NCBI RefSeq assembly: GCF_000208745.1
Contig: NC_030854.1
Span: 3,158,133 to 3,222,132, forward strand
DNA from: Theobroma cacao
Lineage: Eukaryota; Streptophyta; Magnoliopsida; Malvales; Malvaceae
Length of the DNA: 64,000 nucleotides
Direction: 5' to 3'
The notes beneath the pieces are model-generated. The model did no database searches. It saw only the letters and a list, made by a program, of their open reading frames with translations, and was not told the origin of the DNA. Below, piece by piece: positions 32,386-45,097 of the stretch. Position numbers and translations under genes: made by a program. Positions within the stretch are counted from its first letter, which is position 1; every line of letters begins with the position of its first letter.

Positions 32386-33462
32386 TTAGAGAGAAAGGTA
32401 ATACTCTTCTAATTCCAGAGTTGCAGTCTACTGGTCCTCCTCATCATCCACACCAAAATCGTTATCAAAGTCTGAATTCGTAGGCAACGAAGGGAAAATA
32501 GTCATAACCATCCCAATATGTTCTATATAGGCCCTCATCATTTGTTCAATTGCTTAATTTTGTTCCTCGTGATGGTCCATATGACGATTAATGTACTCCA
32601 TCCATTGAGTAACACTATGCATGAGAGCTTGTTGAGGAGGTGGTGGAGCAGCTTGCAAAGAACTACCAACTACAGGTGGAGACTCCTCCAATCACTTCAG
32701 AATGCTTATTGTGATTAGAATTTTTAATTGTTCTAGCTTTTCTTTATCACTCCATCGCACACCAAGTTTCGCACATAATGCAGTTATCAAAGAAAGAAAT
32801 CCTATGCCATCTCATTTAGTGCGAATTGTATGTAATATGGCATAAGAGATAACTTGACCAATGTTAATCGATTTATGCATCACAATGGTGTAAATAAGAA
32901 CTGCACGATCCTTTGTCACATCACTGATGTGAGTCGATGAAAGCAATATCATTGCCACAAAATATAATTAGACTTTCAACTCCTTCTTCATTGCACTTCG
33001 TTTGAAGAAACAAGTTCTCCATGCGACGTTTTCCATTAGTTTCCTCAACACAGAGTGTTGATATGATGTCATTAAAATCTTGATGATTGCCCAAGTACTA
33101 CCCATATTCATCATTCGCAATATTTGGAGTTCCAAAAAGTGCGTTGATGGATTAATTGTGAAAAGGAACCTGTTTGCCACGTAGAAAAGCAACACCATCA
33201 ACGTGCTTAAACACATTGGTATAAAACTCTCTTACTAGTGGCATAACTACAGCTTTAGGTTGGTCACAAAATAGCTGCCAATGTCATTCTCTGATCATTT
33301 GATGAATCCCCTCATAATGAATGATGGGTATATTTATCCTTCGTTCAAGAATAGGCACTTTGTTGATCAGCGAAGTATGATATCTCACAAATGCATCAAC
33401 TGAGAAAATTTTAAATAAATAAAAAAAGCCACTAGAGCTTGGTTTGAATTGCTTTGGTGCCA
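32386..33462 (-). pseudogene. Extra ORF after pol (plant transposon-protein type)
   Basis: The minus frame from 33462 begins MAPKQFKPSSSGFFYLF, followed by AVVMPLVREFYTNVFK, GVAFLRGKQVPFHN and INALFGTPNIANDEYG, then an acidic end (NDFGVDDEEDQ). This matches the domain often labelled putative plant transposon protein in Tat/Athila-type elements, located between integrase and the 3' LTR; its function is unknown. Several stops. A related ORF lies at 60406-61504. Confidence 0.6.
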
Positions 33463-34302
33463 TTTGTGCAAAAGAAACTTAAACAATCAAAACAAATCCA
33501 AAGTATCAGTGTGCAATTAATGTTACTTGCAAATAGCCATGAAAATATTAAAATTCCAAATGCATGAAATCAGTTAATTTCTTTCCAATTCAATGAACCC
33601 AACTCAACACTTGCACACTAAGAAATAAATAGCATCTTTCTACAAAAAAAAAATTGACTATCCCACACTATAATCGTCAATAGTAAATAAAATTCCAAAT
33701 TACATTCTCCACAACAATCACCATTAAGGAAATAAAATTCCAGGAACCTGCGCAAACTCTCACTAATTTAAAATGATCAAGAATTGCAATGAGCATCAAT
33801 ATAGCATAAACATATTGCCACTTACCCAACCAAAATTTTAAAAAAATAAAATAAAATAAAATAAATTCACATACACATCAACTATGAACCATTTATATTA
33901 AGCAAGCATTCAACAATATGATTTGGAGCAACTATAAAGTTTATGAACCCATCCTATGGGCAACAAGAATGTGTCACTAATCACAAAAATTGGCTTTACT
34001 CAAAAAACAATTAATGAGAAAAGATTGAAACCATGAACAAATATTCACAATTGACTCATTCAATTTGCCAAAATTATAAAGTCTCACTTGGCATTGACTG
34101 TCAACATAAAAATCATTCTCTTACTACCCACAAGTTGAAAATAATGGAAACCTAAATATTTGTTAGAGAGAATGAGGGAACTTACTTCGAGAAAGGAGTA
34201 AGTGCAAGTTTCAAAAGGTGAAGAACAAAAATCCATGTAAAAATATGTAGAAATTTTGCTAAAAGATGATGACAAAGAGAACAAGAGAAAGGGTGGGTGG
34301 GG

Positions 34303-34329
34303 NGGGGGGGGGGGGGGGGGGGGGGGGGG
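34303..34329. repeat. G homopolymer with one N
   Basis: One N followed by 26 G, preceded by GGGTGGGTGGGG. Likely a sequencing or assembly-limited tract within the gypsy spacer; the true length is uncertain. Confidence 0.9.
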
Positions 34330-34379
34330 CACCTTGGGGGAGTTGGTGTTTATTTGGCAGTAAAAATAAAAAATAAAAG

Positions 34380-34720
34380 GTTTTTATAAGGGTAGGGTTG
34401 GGCCTCGATCTAGTGTTGCGACTCTTACTTTGAAGGTAGCGATTTTTCGTCGTTTGGCACCTGAACCATTACGCTTCGGGTTTTAGCGTCGCGATGCTCA
34501 AATGTTCTGTTTCTAGAATGTTTTGGCTCCCAACTTAGTGCCGTGGATCTCACCTTGAGTGTCGTAGCGCTAAAACATTATGTTTTAACTTTTCTTATTA
34601 TTTTACAATGCATCGACTCTCAATATGAGGGTTGCGATGCTCAAAGCTTCTATTTTGATCTTTTACTTCCTTCTTTTAGGGCCGCGACACTCAATTTGAG
34701 GGCCACGACTCTTTTTTTTT
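34380..34720 (-). repeat. Spacer with recurrent GCCGCGAC/TCGCGGC motifs
   Basis: Between integrase and the extra ORF, short motifs of the type GTCGCGGCCC, GCATCGCGACGC and AGTCGCAACAC recur every 30-60 bp. The Tat-like element at 57.9 kb has the same motif style at 59400-59670 and inside its LTR near 58360. Confidence 0.5.
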
Positions 34721-35142
34721 TGTGATTTTGTTTTTTCAAAGACCTACAAAAATAAAACATAAAACAATTAGTATATAATAAAAAAATTCAACCAACAAGC
34801 AGAGGAAATAGATTGTAAAGAAATTTCAAGAAACTAAATACTAAATTGATTGAAGTTTGGAGACTTAGGTTGCCTCCCAAGAAGCGCTTCATTTATAGTC
34901 TTCTGCTAGATTGACTTGGACTCTAGGCTGTGTCAAGCAAGTATATCAAGGACTTTTGACAATCAATTTCACCTCCCCAATAATGTTTCAATCTCTATCA
35001 ATTGACTTTAAATTTTTGACCATCTGTCCCCTTAACTTCCGATTGCTCCATGCAGAAATACCTCATTGACAATGAAAGGACCAAACCACCATAATTTTAG
35101 TTCCCCTGGAAATAATTTCAAGCAAGAATTATAAAGCAACAC

Positions 35143-35879
35143 CTATTGGCTCGGCTTAATGCTTTGTTCCATTATCTTCTTGTCATTCCATTGCTTTGTT
35201 TTCTCTTTATAGAGTTTGGCATTCTCATAAGCTTGAAAGCAAAATTCATCAAGTTCATTTAATTGTAACAACCTTTGCTCTCTTGCTGCTTGTAGATCAA
35301 AGTTTAATTTCTTTATGGCCCAATAAGCATTATGCTCAAGTTCCATCGATAGGTGACAAGCTTCGTCAAAGACTAATTTGAATGGAGACATGCCAATTGG
35401 GGTCTTTTAAACAGTCCGATAAGCCCACAGTGCATCTTTTAATCTTCTTGCCTAATATTTTCTTATGGGACAAACTGTTTTATCCAAAATTCTCTTGATT
35501 TCTCTATTGGACACTTTCACTTGGCCACTAATTTGAGGATGGTACGCCGTTATAACCTTGTGTTTAACTCTATATTTTCCTGGAAATGCATCAAAATATT
35601 TGTTACAAAAGTGACTCCCATCATCACTAATAATTACCTTAGAAGTGCCAATTGAGTGAAAATGTTCTTTTTAATGAAATTCATCACCATCTTGGAATCA
35701 TTTTGAGGAAAGGTTGCCTCTTTAACCCACTTAGAGACATAATTTACAGCAAGCAAAAGGTATTTATTGTTGTATGAAGATATGAACGGACCCATGAAGT
35801 CAATACTCCACAAATCAAAAATTTCTATCTCAAAGACGTTAATGAGAGGCATCTTATGTTGCGTTAAGATATTACCCAC
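35143..35879 (-). pseudogene. Gypsy integrase
   Basis: 35879-35634 encodes VFEIEIFDLWSIDFMGPF with the first catalytic Asp and [35 protein letters not shown]. 35391-35143 encodes the C-terminal part ([50 protein letters not shown]). The stretch between them, with the remaining catalytic residues, is broken by stops and a frameshift. Confidence 0.85.
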
Positions 35880-36163
35880 TCTCTAGCACCTGTCACAATG
35901 CAAAACAAAATTATGAGCATCTTTGAATAAGGTAGGCCAATGCAAAGCTGATTAGAGGACTTTAAAAGCGATTCTTGTTCCTCCAAAGCATCCTCCATAA
36001 TTTGAAGAATGACAATGGTAAAGCACACTTTGAATTTCTTCCTCTAAGACATATTTTCTAAAACTCTGGTCTTTACATTGTTTAAACAATAAAGGCTCAT
36101 CCCAAAAATAAAATTTAACATCATGTAAAAATTTCTTTTTCTGATGAAAATTTAAGTCGCATA

Positions 36164-37769
36164 CTAAGGAATTGATTTCTTACCCACTTGAAGGATTTGT
36201 TCATCAGGGAAAGTCTCCTTAATTAAGGTTGAATCCTTACTTTGAGCTTTTATCTCTAATCTTGATAGGTGGTTTGCGGCTTGATTTTCTATTCTTTTTC
36301 TATCACGAATCTCTAGATCAAACTCTTGTAGTAAAAGAATCCACTTTATCAATCTTGGCTTAGCATCTTTTTTGGCAATTAAATATTTGATAGTTGAATG
36401 GTCAGTGTACACTATCACTTTTGTCCCAACTAAATAGGAGCAAAATTTGTCACAAGCGAAAACGACAGCCAAAAGCTCTTTTTCTGTTGTGGTATAATTT
36501 TTCTAGGCCTCATTCAAAGTCTTGCTAGCATAATAGATGGAATGAAAGATTTTATCCTTTCTTTGTCCTAAAATAGCTACCACTGCATAATCACTTGCAT
36601 CACACATTAGTTCAGAAAGGAAAGTCCAATCAGGATTAATTATGATAGGTGCAGAAATTAATCTTTTCTTTAATTCATCAAAAGCAATAAGATAGTCATT
36701 ATCAAATTTACATGGCATATATTTTTCCAATAAATTGCAATCTCGTTTAGATATTTTTGAAAAGTCTTTGATAAATCTGCAATTAAAACTAGCATAACCA
36801 AGAAAACTTCTAATACCTTTGACATTTATTAGAGGGGATAACTTTCCAATTGTTTCAATCTTCACTTTGTCTACCTCAATGCCGCTACTAGAGATCTTGT
36901 GCCTAAGAACAATACCTTCTCGCACCATGAAGTGACATTTATCCCAATTGAGCACCAAATTTGTTATTTCATACCTTTTGAGTACCCTAGTAATATTTAT
37001 AAGACAATCATCAAAATTATTTCTAAAGACAGAAAAGTCATCCATAAATACCTCCAAACATAGCTCCACCTTGTCTGTGAATATGGCCATTATGCATCTC
37101 TGAAAGATGGCAAGTGCATTGCATAAGGCAAATGACATTCTTTTAAAAGCAAAAGAGCCATAGGGACATGTAAAGGTAGTCTTTTTCTTGATCTTCAAGA
37201 GCAATAGCAATTTGGTTATAACCAAAATAACCATTTAGAAAATAATAATATTCCTTAGCAGCTAGTCGATCCAACATTTGATCAATGAATGAGAGAAGGA
37301 AGTGATATTTCCTTGTAGCTTTGTTGAGTTTGCGATAATCCATGTAAACTCTCCATCTAGTCATTGTTCTTGTTGGAATGAGCTTATTATTTTCATTGGC
37401 GACCACAGTCATCCTCTTTTTCTTAAGAACACATTGGACCAAGCTTACCCATGAGTTATCAGAAATAAGATAAATTATTATGGCATCTAACCATTTGATG
37501 ATTTTCTTTTTAACCATTTCCTTCATAATAAGATCCAATCTTCTTTGCTGTTCAATTGTGGCTTTATGATTTTCCTCAAAGATAATTTTATGCATGAAAG
37601 TAGAAGGGCTAATTCCCTTAATATCAGCTATGTTCCACCCTATTGGTTTATTGAATTCTTTAAGTGTCCTTAATAACTTATCTCTTTGCATGTTATTAAG
37701 AGAAGCAAAAATAATAACTGAAAGAATAGAGGATTTTCCAAGAAAAGCATACCTCAAGTGTGTGGGCAA
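36164..37769 (-). pseudogene. Gypsy reverse transcriptase and RNase H
   Basis: The 5' piece (37769-37143) has LRYAFLGKSSILSVIIFASL, GWNIADIKGISPSTFMHKI, WRVYMDYRKLNKATRK and FNGYFGYNQIAIA-type motifs. The next piece (37234-36503) continues in another frame with KTTFTCPYGSFAFKRMSFAL, FMDDFSVF (catalytic MDD) and SFLGYASFNCRFI. RNase H is at 36472-36164 ([19 protein letters not shown]). The GWTIADIKGISP-type stretch is characteristic of the Tat/Athila branch. Confidence 0.9.
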
Positions 37770-38204
37770 AGGTTAAGTTCCAAAGTAGGTGGTTCTTCAA
37801 TAGAGGGTTTTGAAGCAAGCATCAAAGAAGCTGAAACATCTAAATACTCAAATTTATGATTAGTTTTAAGCCTGGTGTGAGTATTTAACAAATTTGAATA
37901 TTCAATAAATTCATCATCATCCCTGTCAGAATTAGAAACTAAACATGGTTCAAGAGGATCATTGGGATATTCATTTAAAAGAACATATTTTGTAAAACTA
38001 CTTACCACACTCATAGAAAAGTAGTCTTCAGATGTCACAGGCAATTTTAAAGCTTTGAAACTATTAAATGTTACCTATTGGTCTTGAACTCGCAAAGTGA
38101 GCTCACCTTTTTCAACATCAATCAAAGCTCTAGTAGTTGCCAAGAATGGCCTCCCAAGGATGAATGGAATTTGCATAACTTCTTCCATGTCCAGAATTAT
38201 AAAA

Positions 38205-38579
38205 TCAACTAAAATAAATAAATTTATCTATCTTGACAAGAACATCTTCAATGATTCCCCTTGGGTAGACATTAGAGCGATAAGCTAGTTGCAAAGTAAC
38301 AAAAATGGGTTTGCATTCCCCTAAATCAAGTTTCTCAAAAATTGACCAAGGCATTAAATTTATACTTGCACCTAAATCACTCAAAGCTTTTGCAAAAAAT
38401 AAATTACCAATAGTGCAAGGGATTGTGAAACTACCTGGATCTTTAAGTTTTGGTGGCAGTTTATTTTGGAGAATTGCATTACATTCCTCTATAAGGGAGA
38501 CAGGGTCAAACTCATCTAGTTTTCTCTTTTTGTAGAGGATGTCTTTTAAGAACTTGACATAGCTTGGCATTTGTTCCAA
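38205..38579 (-). pseudogene. Gypsy protease
   Basis: MEQMPSYVKFLKDILYKKRK leads to FTIPCTIGNLFFAKALSDLG and then ASINLMPWSIF, a retropepsin fold where the usual catalytic D(L/S)GAS is present as DLGAS. The region between it and the reverse transcriptase (37754-38044) is linker. Confidence 0.8.
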
Positions 38580-39345
38580 AACTTTAACAAAAGAAATATT
38601 TATGCGTAATTTCTTGAAGACATTGATGAACTTCTAAAATTGCTTTTCAAGCTTTTGCTTTTGTAGCCTTTGGGGAAGAGGTGGAGAAGGATAGATGACT
38701 TGAGAAGTCCCTTGATTTTTAGCTTTTTCATTTTCTTTCTGTTCAACTTCAATTGCTTTTTCATGCATTCCTTCCTCTTCATCAACATGTTTTTTCACAG
38801 ATTCAATTGCTTTTTCATTCACCCCTTCAATTTTTTTCCACTCCTTAAACTGATTGCTTTACATTGTTCATTACCTTTGGGATTGATTTGTGTGTCACTT
38901 AGTGAGGCCCCTTAGTGTCTATTATTGACGGAATTCATAAGCTGTCCCATTTAGGTCTCAAGATTTCTCAAGGAGGTTCCGTAGCTTTGAAATATAGCAT
39001 CATTCTTTTATATATATTGCAAGAGAAGTCCTTCCAATTGGGACTTTTTTTCAGGAATTGGTGGTCTAGCTTGTTGTTGAAAACTAAAGGGCATGATGGG
39101 TTTTTGATTTTAAGGCCCTGGGTAGTTATTCCGTGAAAAATTTTGGTGGTTTCTCCAACCAAGATTATATGTATTGGAATATGGATTATTTTGCTGCATG
39201 TTGAAGTTTCCCACAAATTTGATTGATTCAGAATTGTATGGACATTGATCATTTGATGGTCATTTCCACACATCTCATAAACTACAAAAGAATTTTAAAC
39301 CGCATGAACTCCTAATGTGTCAAGCTTCATGGATAATGCAGCTAC

Positions 39346-40241
39346 TTATGCAGTTAAGGTGCTAAGTGCATCAATTTCATAGGCTCTAACAGCTTTTCTC
39401 AGACTAGACCTTTCTGAAGGCCATTGATAATTATTTGAGGCCATCTTTTTCAACAGATTATGAGCATCTGCAACATTCTTACAGATTAATGCGCCACCAC
39501 CACCAGCATCAATAGTAGTTTTTATTGATCCAACCAACCCATTGTAGAATGTCTAAATTTGCAACTAATTAAGAATCCCATGATGTGGCCATCTTCTCAA
39601 TAGTTCTTTAAATTTCTCCCAAGCTTCATACAAGGATTCACCTTCAAATTGTGTGAATAAGCTTATATCATTCCTTATCTTTGCAGTCTTGGTAGGCTGA
39701 ATGAATTTTACTAGAAACTTTTGAGCCAAGTCCTCACATGTAGTAATAGACCCATTGGGCAGTGAATTGAGCCAGCTCTTTGCTTTATCCTTCAAAGAAA
39801 ATGGAAACAGTCTCAATCTGATAGCATCATTAGTTACTCCATTATATTTGAAAGTATCACAAATTTTTAAGAAATTCATAAAATGAGAATTAAGATTATC
39901 ACTGGTAACCCACCAAACTGAATTGAAGATTATATCATCTGAATGTAAGCTGGGTTAATTTCAAAATTGTTTACATTGATGGAAGGTCATCCAATTCTTT
40001 TGTGTAAACCTTACAAAAGAGGAATAGCATAATCCCGTAGTACTCTAATTTCTTCAAGAACTAGATTCATGGCATTGTTGCCATTGTTGTTGTTATCCTT
40101 AGCCATTGTTTGATTTAAAGTTGTAACTTGTAAATTCTCCCTTCGATGTCTTTTGAAAGTACTTTCTATCTTAGGATCAAAAGGAACAGGATTCAAGTTG
40201 TTTCTTCTTTGCACACAATGACCAAAGATATCTGCAAGCAA
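39346..40241 (-). pseudogene. Gypsy gag
   Basis: 40241-40011 is the N-terminal part. 39879-39565 has the Retrotrans_gag core (ICDTFKYNGVTNDAIRLRLF, KAKSWLNSLPNGSITTCEDL, ESLYEAWEKFKELLRRWPHH). 39537-39346 adds NNYQWPSERSS. Several stops. This gag type is typical of Tat/Athila-branch gypsy elements. Confidence 0.9.
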
Positions 40242-40335
40242 ATAAAAACTAATATTAAAACGAAAAAAAAATTTAAAGTAAAACTAAATTGCTTGGTATT
40301 AATATTAGTAAAAATTTTACAAACAATTTTCTAGC

Positions 40336-40351
40336 AAAGGCACCAAAAACT
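40336..40351 (-). promoter_or_regulatory. Gypsy primer-binding site
   Basis: The minus strand reads AGTTTTTGGTGCCTTTGC just inside the LTR, a decayed form of the TTTTGGCGCCGTTGC primer site common in this branch. Confidence 0.7.
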
Positions 40352-41787
40352 TGTTAGTTAAATTTTTACCTAAGTAAGTATACGTATCGAAAAGATAATA
40401 TAATGGTAAGCAGAATATCGATCCCACAAAGAATTAATCTAAAATTTTACTAAGTACAAAAATTAAAACAATTTAATCTTATCCAAACAATTAAAATTAA
40501 TTAAATAACTAAAACTAAGTAACCAAAATGTAAACTAAAAAGAAAAATCAAAGTAATACTAATTTAAGTAAAAATCAAATCAAACAAGTATAGGATTACA
40601 ATATCCCTCATACTTCATCTAAGTCTTGCCTCATCTTTTTTAAATTATTTTAATGGGTTGAATTGTTAACCTCGAGTCGTCAATTATTTATAAAGGTCTC
40701 CTCACTCGTCCTATAAAGATATTTATTTTAATTAAAACACTATATCCTATGTAAATTGAAATTAAAATCGATTTATTAAGTTTAGGCTTTAATTTGGCTA
40801 CATATGGCCTATAGGTATATCCTTATTATACACAAATCAATTAATATGATCATATGTTATCTTAATTTTAGTCTACACTAAACACCATTTCCCAAGTTTA
40901 TTTAGGTTCCTAAATCAATTTAATTGGTGATCAGGAAATTAAAAGCCTTAAGAATAAATTGGAATAAACAATTCAAATCCCATTAAAGATAAACAAGAAA
41001 GAGATTAAAAATTTAAATTCAATGTGAGTTCAATTACACTCCTAAAAAAAGAAAATTAGCTACGCATAATTGTAAGGACAAATAACATTATATAAATTTC
41101 AGCCATTGAGAGTAACAAGAAAAATAAAAGCTAAAGAAGGAAACAAAACGATTGATTGCAACCTTGCTTTCCAAGCTTTTGCCTCAACTTTCAACCTCTT
41201 GAATCTCCAAAAGTTGTCTAACCAATGCCTCTTAAAATTATCCTATTTATACTAATAAACTTAACTTAAAATTCCCTAAGTTAACCTACTTATTCTAACT
41301 TGTGGGCTTAAAAGTGTAATGAGGCCCAAACATCAAATATCATCTTCAAAAATTCCATTCTCGTAGTATTACACCTCATCATATTCTAACATGATTTTCT
41401 CTATCTTCGAGATAGAAATGGGCAAAGTAATCGTATGAAAGTTGTAGCTCTATCTCTTAGCTTTCCAATGGCACAAGAATCACATCATTTGGAGTTCTGT
41501 AATGAAAATTATGAGTAAAATATCAAAACATATGCAAGTAGAATTTTGAGTCTTTCAAACACCTTACTTTTCAAAATTAAGTCAAATTTCCTTAAATACT
41601 ACAATGCGTAAAAACTAGTAAAAAATAGCCAATTTAAAATAAATAAACATAAAATTAAAATAACTCACTAAAATTAAACTAATTATAAAAACAACTAAAA
41701 AAACTAAATTATAATTAAAAATTAAAAACCTAGCTAATATTTAAAAATAAAATTAGACTAAAATAATTCTATAAAATAGAATTATCA
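40352..41787 (-). repeat. Gypsy 5' LTR (1436 bp)
   Basis: The minus strand begins TGATAATTCTATTTTATAG and ends TTTAACTAACA. Its start matches the Tat-like LTR at 57869 (TGATAACTCTATGATATAG), and interior segments such as the ATACACCTATAAGCCATA-like part also correspond. No second copy is found at the other end of this element. Confidence 0.8.
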
Positions 41788-41792
41788 TCAAG

Positions 41793-43670
41793 TTGATGAA
41801 TGGGCTAGCCATAATTGACAGCAAGAGAAAGAATTAGATGAACATAGTTGATTTAACAACTGAACTTAATGTTGAGTAAAAATCAAAGTCAGGACGTTGA
41901 TTAAAGCCTTTAGCCACTAAGCCTGCCTTATGACGTTCAATGGAACCATCAGGTTTGTGCTTAACTTTGAAGACCCATTTGCAGTTGATGACATTTTGAA
42001 TAGGTGATAGTGGTATAAGAGACCAAGTTTGATTGCGTAAGAGCACAGCATACTCATCATTCATGGCATTATGCCACTCAAGATATGTGCGGGCTTGACG
42101 AAAAGTGGTTGGCGCTAGAGGCAGTGGAGTGGAGGTGACAATGGCTAGGTAGTCAAAGATTTGTTTAGGCTTGAATATATTGTTTTGTGAACTAGTGACA
42201 ACATGACGAACCAAAGAAAGAAAAAGATGATTAAGAGGAGAACAACCACCCAATGTAAGAGGATGCACATTCGAATGGGTGATAAGAGGTTCTAATGTAT
42301 GTGAAGGCAAATAAGTATCAATTATGGAAGTTTGGACAGCCGAGGGATCAAAAGAAGAAACTAGGGTGTTGTTAGCCATTAAAATAGTGGTAGAGGAGGG
42401 GTGTGATTGGACATCTGGTACGAGTGCAAGGGGAACAGATAGTGAAGGTGTAGTATAAAGACTAGAAGAGCTTAATTGAAAAGGAAGTCGCATGGTGGCA
42501 TCACTTGACAGAGTAGGCATTCAACTGTTTTGTAGAGTGGCAATAGGCAATGTGCACTTAACAAGTGTTAGCGACAACAGAGGTGCAACAGATGGAGAAG
42601 GTGATGATAGGATGGGTGAAGCCACAGATGAACTGAGAGTTTTAGGTTAAAGCCAAGAAAAGGCACGATGTATGGAAGTAGAGTGATTTTGGAAAAGGAA
42701 GACAGACTCAACAAAGGTCACATGGCGAGAGACAAACATTTTTTTGAATGCAGGATTACAGCAATAATAGCCACTAGAGTTTAGAGAATATCCTAAGAAC
42801 ACACATGGGCAAGATTTGAAGTCCAATTTATGTTGACTATAGGGTTGAAGCCACGGATAACAAAGACACCTGAATACTCGTAGCTTAGAGTAATTTGGAA
42901 AGGTATGAAAAACTGACTCTTATAAGGACTTATTTTGGAAAACAGGTGTAGGAAGACAATTTATGAGGTATGTGGCAGCTTGACAAGCAAGATTCCAAAA
43001 GCATAGAGGGACATAGGCATGATGAAGGAGAGTAAAGGCAATCTCCATGATATGTTTATGTTTGCGTTCAACAGAGCCAACATGTTGAGGTGTATAAGTT
43101 GGACTGGTTAAATGCTATATACCATATTTGGTAAGAACATAATGCAATCCGATGGATGAGCAAATATATTCACCACCACCATCTGTATAAACTAATAAAA
43201 TAGTGGTGTTCAAAAAACGTTCAACCATGCTCTTAAAATTTTTAAAGATGGAACAAACATCTGACTTTTGTTTGAGAGGGAATAGCCAAGTGTATTTTGT
43301 GAAATAGTCAAAGAAAGCAACATTATACCAAAAGTTATCAAAAAAGAGAACAAGGGAAAGACCCCAAACATCATAATATAATAATTCAAGTGGTTATGAA
43401 CTTTTCATGGAAGTGGCACCAAAAAAGAGTTTATGACTTTTATTACATAAACAAGAATCACAAAATTGAAAGGTAGAAAAACTAGATACTGGAAGGTGAA
43501 TGACGGATACAGTGGCTTTGATAATTCGCGGTTAAGGATGTTTAAGCCGGGTATGCTAGAGATGGAGAGAAAGTCGAGTTGTTTGGATAGTGAAGTGAGC
43601 TGCTGGAGAGGTTGTTGCCGGTTTGATGTGTCTAATCACCCCTGGCCACTCATACAGATCTCCTCTATTC
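41793..43670 (-). pseudogene. Copia (TA...TA) N-terminal reverse transcriptase and integrase
   Basis: 42520-41834 encodes a Ser/Pro-rich linker and then reverse transcriptase (EWHNAMNDEYAVLLRNQTWS, NCKWVFKVKHKPDGSIERHK, GLVAKGFNQRPDFDFYST). Integrase lies upstream with PTYTPQHVGSVERKHKHIME around 43100-43050, the Glu-containing end of its core. Many stops. The gypsy inserted directly after the HQLD codons. Confidence 0.8.
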
Positions 43671-43675
43671 TGACC

Positions 43676-45030
43676 TCATAGTAGTGATGCCCTCATGATC
43701 ATATCCTTCATAAGATAAGAGTAAGGAAAGAACACAATTAAAGTGTTATTTTGACAACAAAATTGAGCAACTAAAATAAGATTTTTACGATTATTAAGAG
43801 CACATAAAACATGATGAAGGGAAAACAATTTAGAGGTAGGAGACAAAAGAGTGGTGCTGCCAATATAGGAAATAGGAACACCATTGCCATCACCAACTAT
43901 AATATCATTAGAATCTGAGAATTCCCTTGCAATGGCAAGGTTACGAGGATCGTTAGTCATATGATAGGAAGCTCTAAAATCGACAACCCAACGACCATTT
44001 AGCGGTAGAAAGAGCACGAGTAACAAAGTTGGCTTACAACTCACAATCAGAATGAGATTTAGAATGACAGACTTTTGCCACGTGGCCAAATTTGTCACAA
44101 AGTTAGCACTGAACACATGGTTGATGGATTTGGTAGTGTTGAGTACCAAATTGTGTGGATTGCCGAAATGGTTAGAGGGAGGATATGGATCCTTATTGTT
44201 GTCCAGGTGAAAATGTAGTGTTTGTTGTATTACTACCTCACCTCATGTTAGAGTGAAATCAATTGCCAGAAGATGTATTTGAACGTTGGTTGAGTTGGGC
44301 AATGATCACCATAGATTCTTGCTTTGTGCCTTCATGTTTAAGAAAGACTTCTTGAGTAAGAAGTTTGTCATAGAGTTCCTCAAGACCGATAAGTGAATCA
44401 CGAGCCCAAATAGCAATGGTTAGTTCTGTATATTTTGGATCGAGGCCACTTAGAACCTTAATAACAAGTTCATCATTGTTCATAGGAGCACCCGAAACCG
44501 CTATTTCATCAGAAAAAGTCTTCACTTCACGCATATAATTAGAAATAGATTTTTGATAACGACAGAGAAAAAATAGAATTTCCCAAAGGCACTAATTTAG
44601 AATTGAGATTTGTTAGCATAGGTAGTGCTAAGACTGAGCTAGGCTTGGCATGCCTAGAAGCAGTAGCAACAATAGGAGAGATGGTGTAGTCAACAGAGGC
44701 CATGATAGCATTACGAATAAGACTATCTTAGAAAATCCAAAGTTTATAGGCTAGGTTGACAAGTTGTTGATCATCATTGCCAAGGAACATGGGTGGGCAT
44801 GGATAGGTTTTGTCAATATACGACATAAAGAGGGTGGTAACCTGGGCATTCCATGTAGAATAATTATGACTTCCTTAAAGTTTGATAGGAAGCTGTGATG
44901 CTGGGTTAACAGTAATCAGATTTGGTTGTTAGGTAATGCCACTGATTGTTGAGATAATGGGTGTGGTAGAAATGGTTGAGTTATTGGAAGGGCTAGTGGA
45001 GGAGGAGGTTTGTGAAGCATCAGCCATTTG
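43676..45030 (-). pseudogene. Copia (TA...TA) gag and protease
   Basis: 44534-44259 holds gag (NNDELVIKVLSGLDPKYTEL, LYDKLLTQEVFLKHE). 44149-43676 holds the protease region (WVVDFRASYHMTNDPRNLAI, where DSGAS has become DFRAS, then LHHVLCALNNRKNLI). The gag start lies near 45028 (MADASQTSSSTSP-type). Several stops separate the parts. Confidence 0.8.
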
Positions 45031-45085
45031 ACAGAAAATGAAAAAGACAATCGGGAACTTTAGAGACTCGTTGGAGCTTGGTGAT

Positions 45086-45097
45086 GCTTTGATACCA
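45086..45097 (-). promoter_or_regulatory. Primer-binding site of TA...TA copia
   Basis: The minus strand reads TGGTATCAAAGC directly next to the LTR that ends at 45098, which fixes the LTR edge and supports the non-canonical terminus. Confidence 0.9.

Larger units (their letters stand above)
32215..41787 (-). mobile_element. Tat/Athila-type Ty3/gypsy element lacking its 3' LTR
   Basis: Inserted in the copia reverse transcriptase between the codons of HQLD and DINNAF. On the minus strand CTTGA precedes the element and CTTGA follows it (plus-strand TCAAG at 41788-41792 and 32210-32214). The 5' LTR (40352-41787) begins TGATAATTCTAT on the minus strand. Gag, protease, reverse transcriptase, RNase H, integrase, a GC-rich repeat spacer and an extra ORF follow, then AAGTTTGGGGGAG and about 120 bp, and the element stops exactly at the target duplication without any sequence resembling the 5' LTR. 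Confidence 0.85.
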
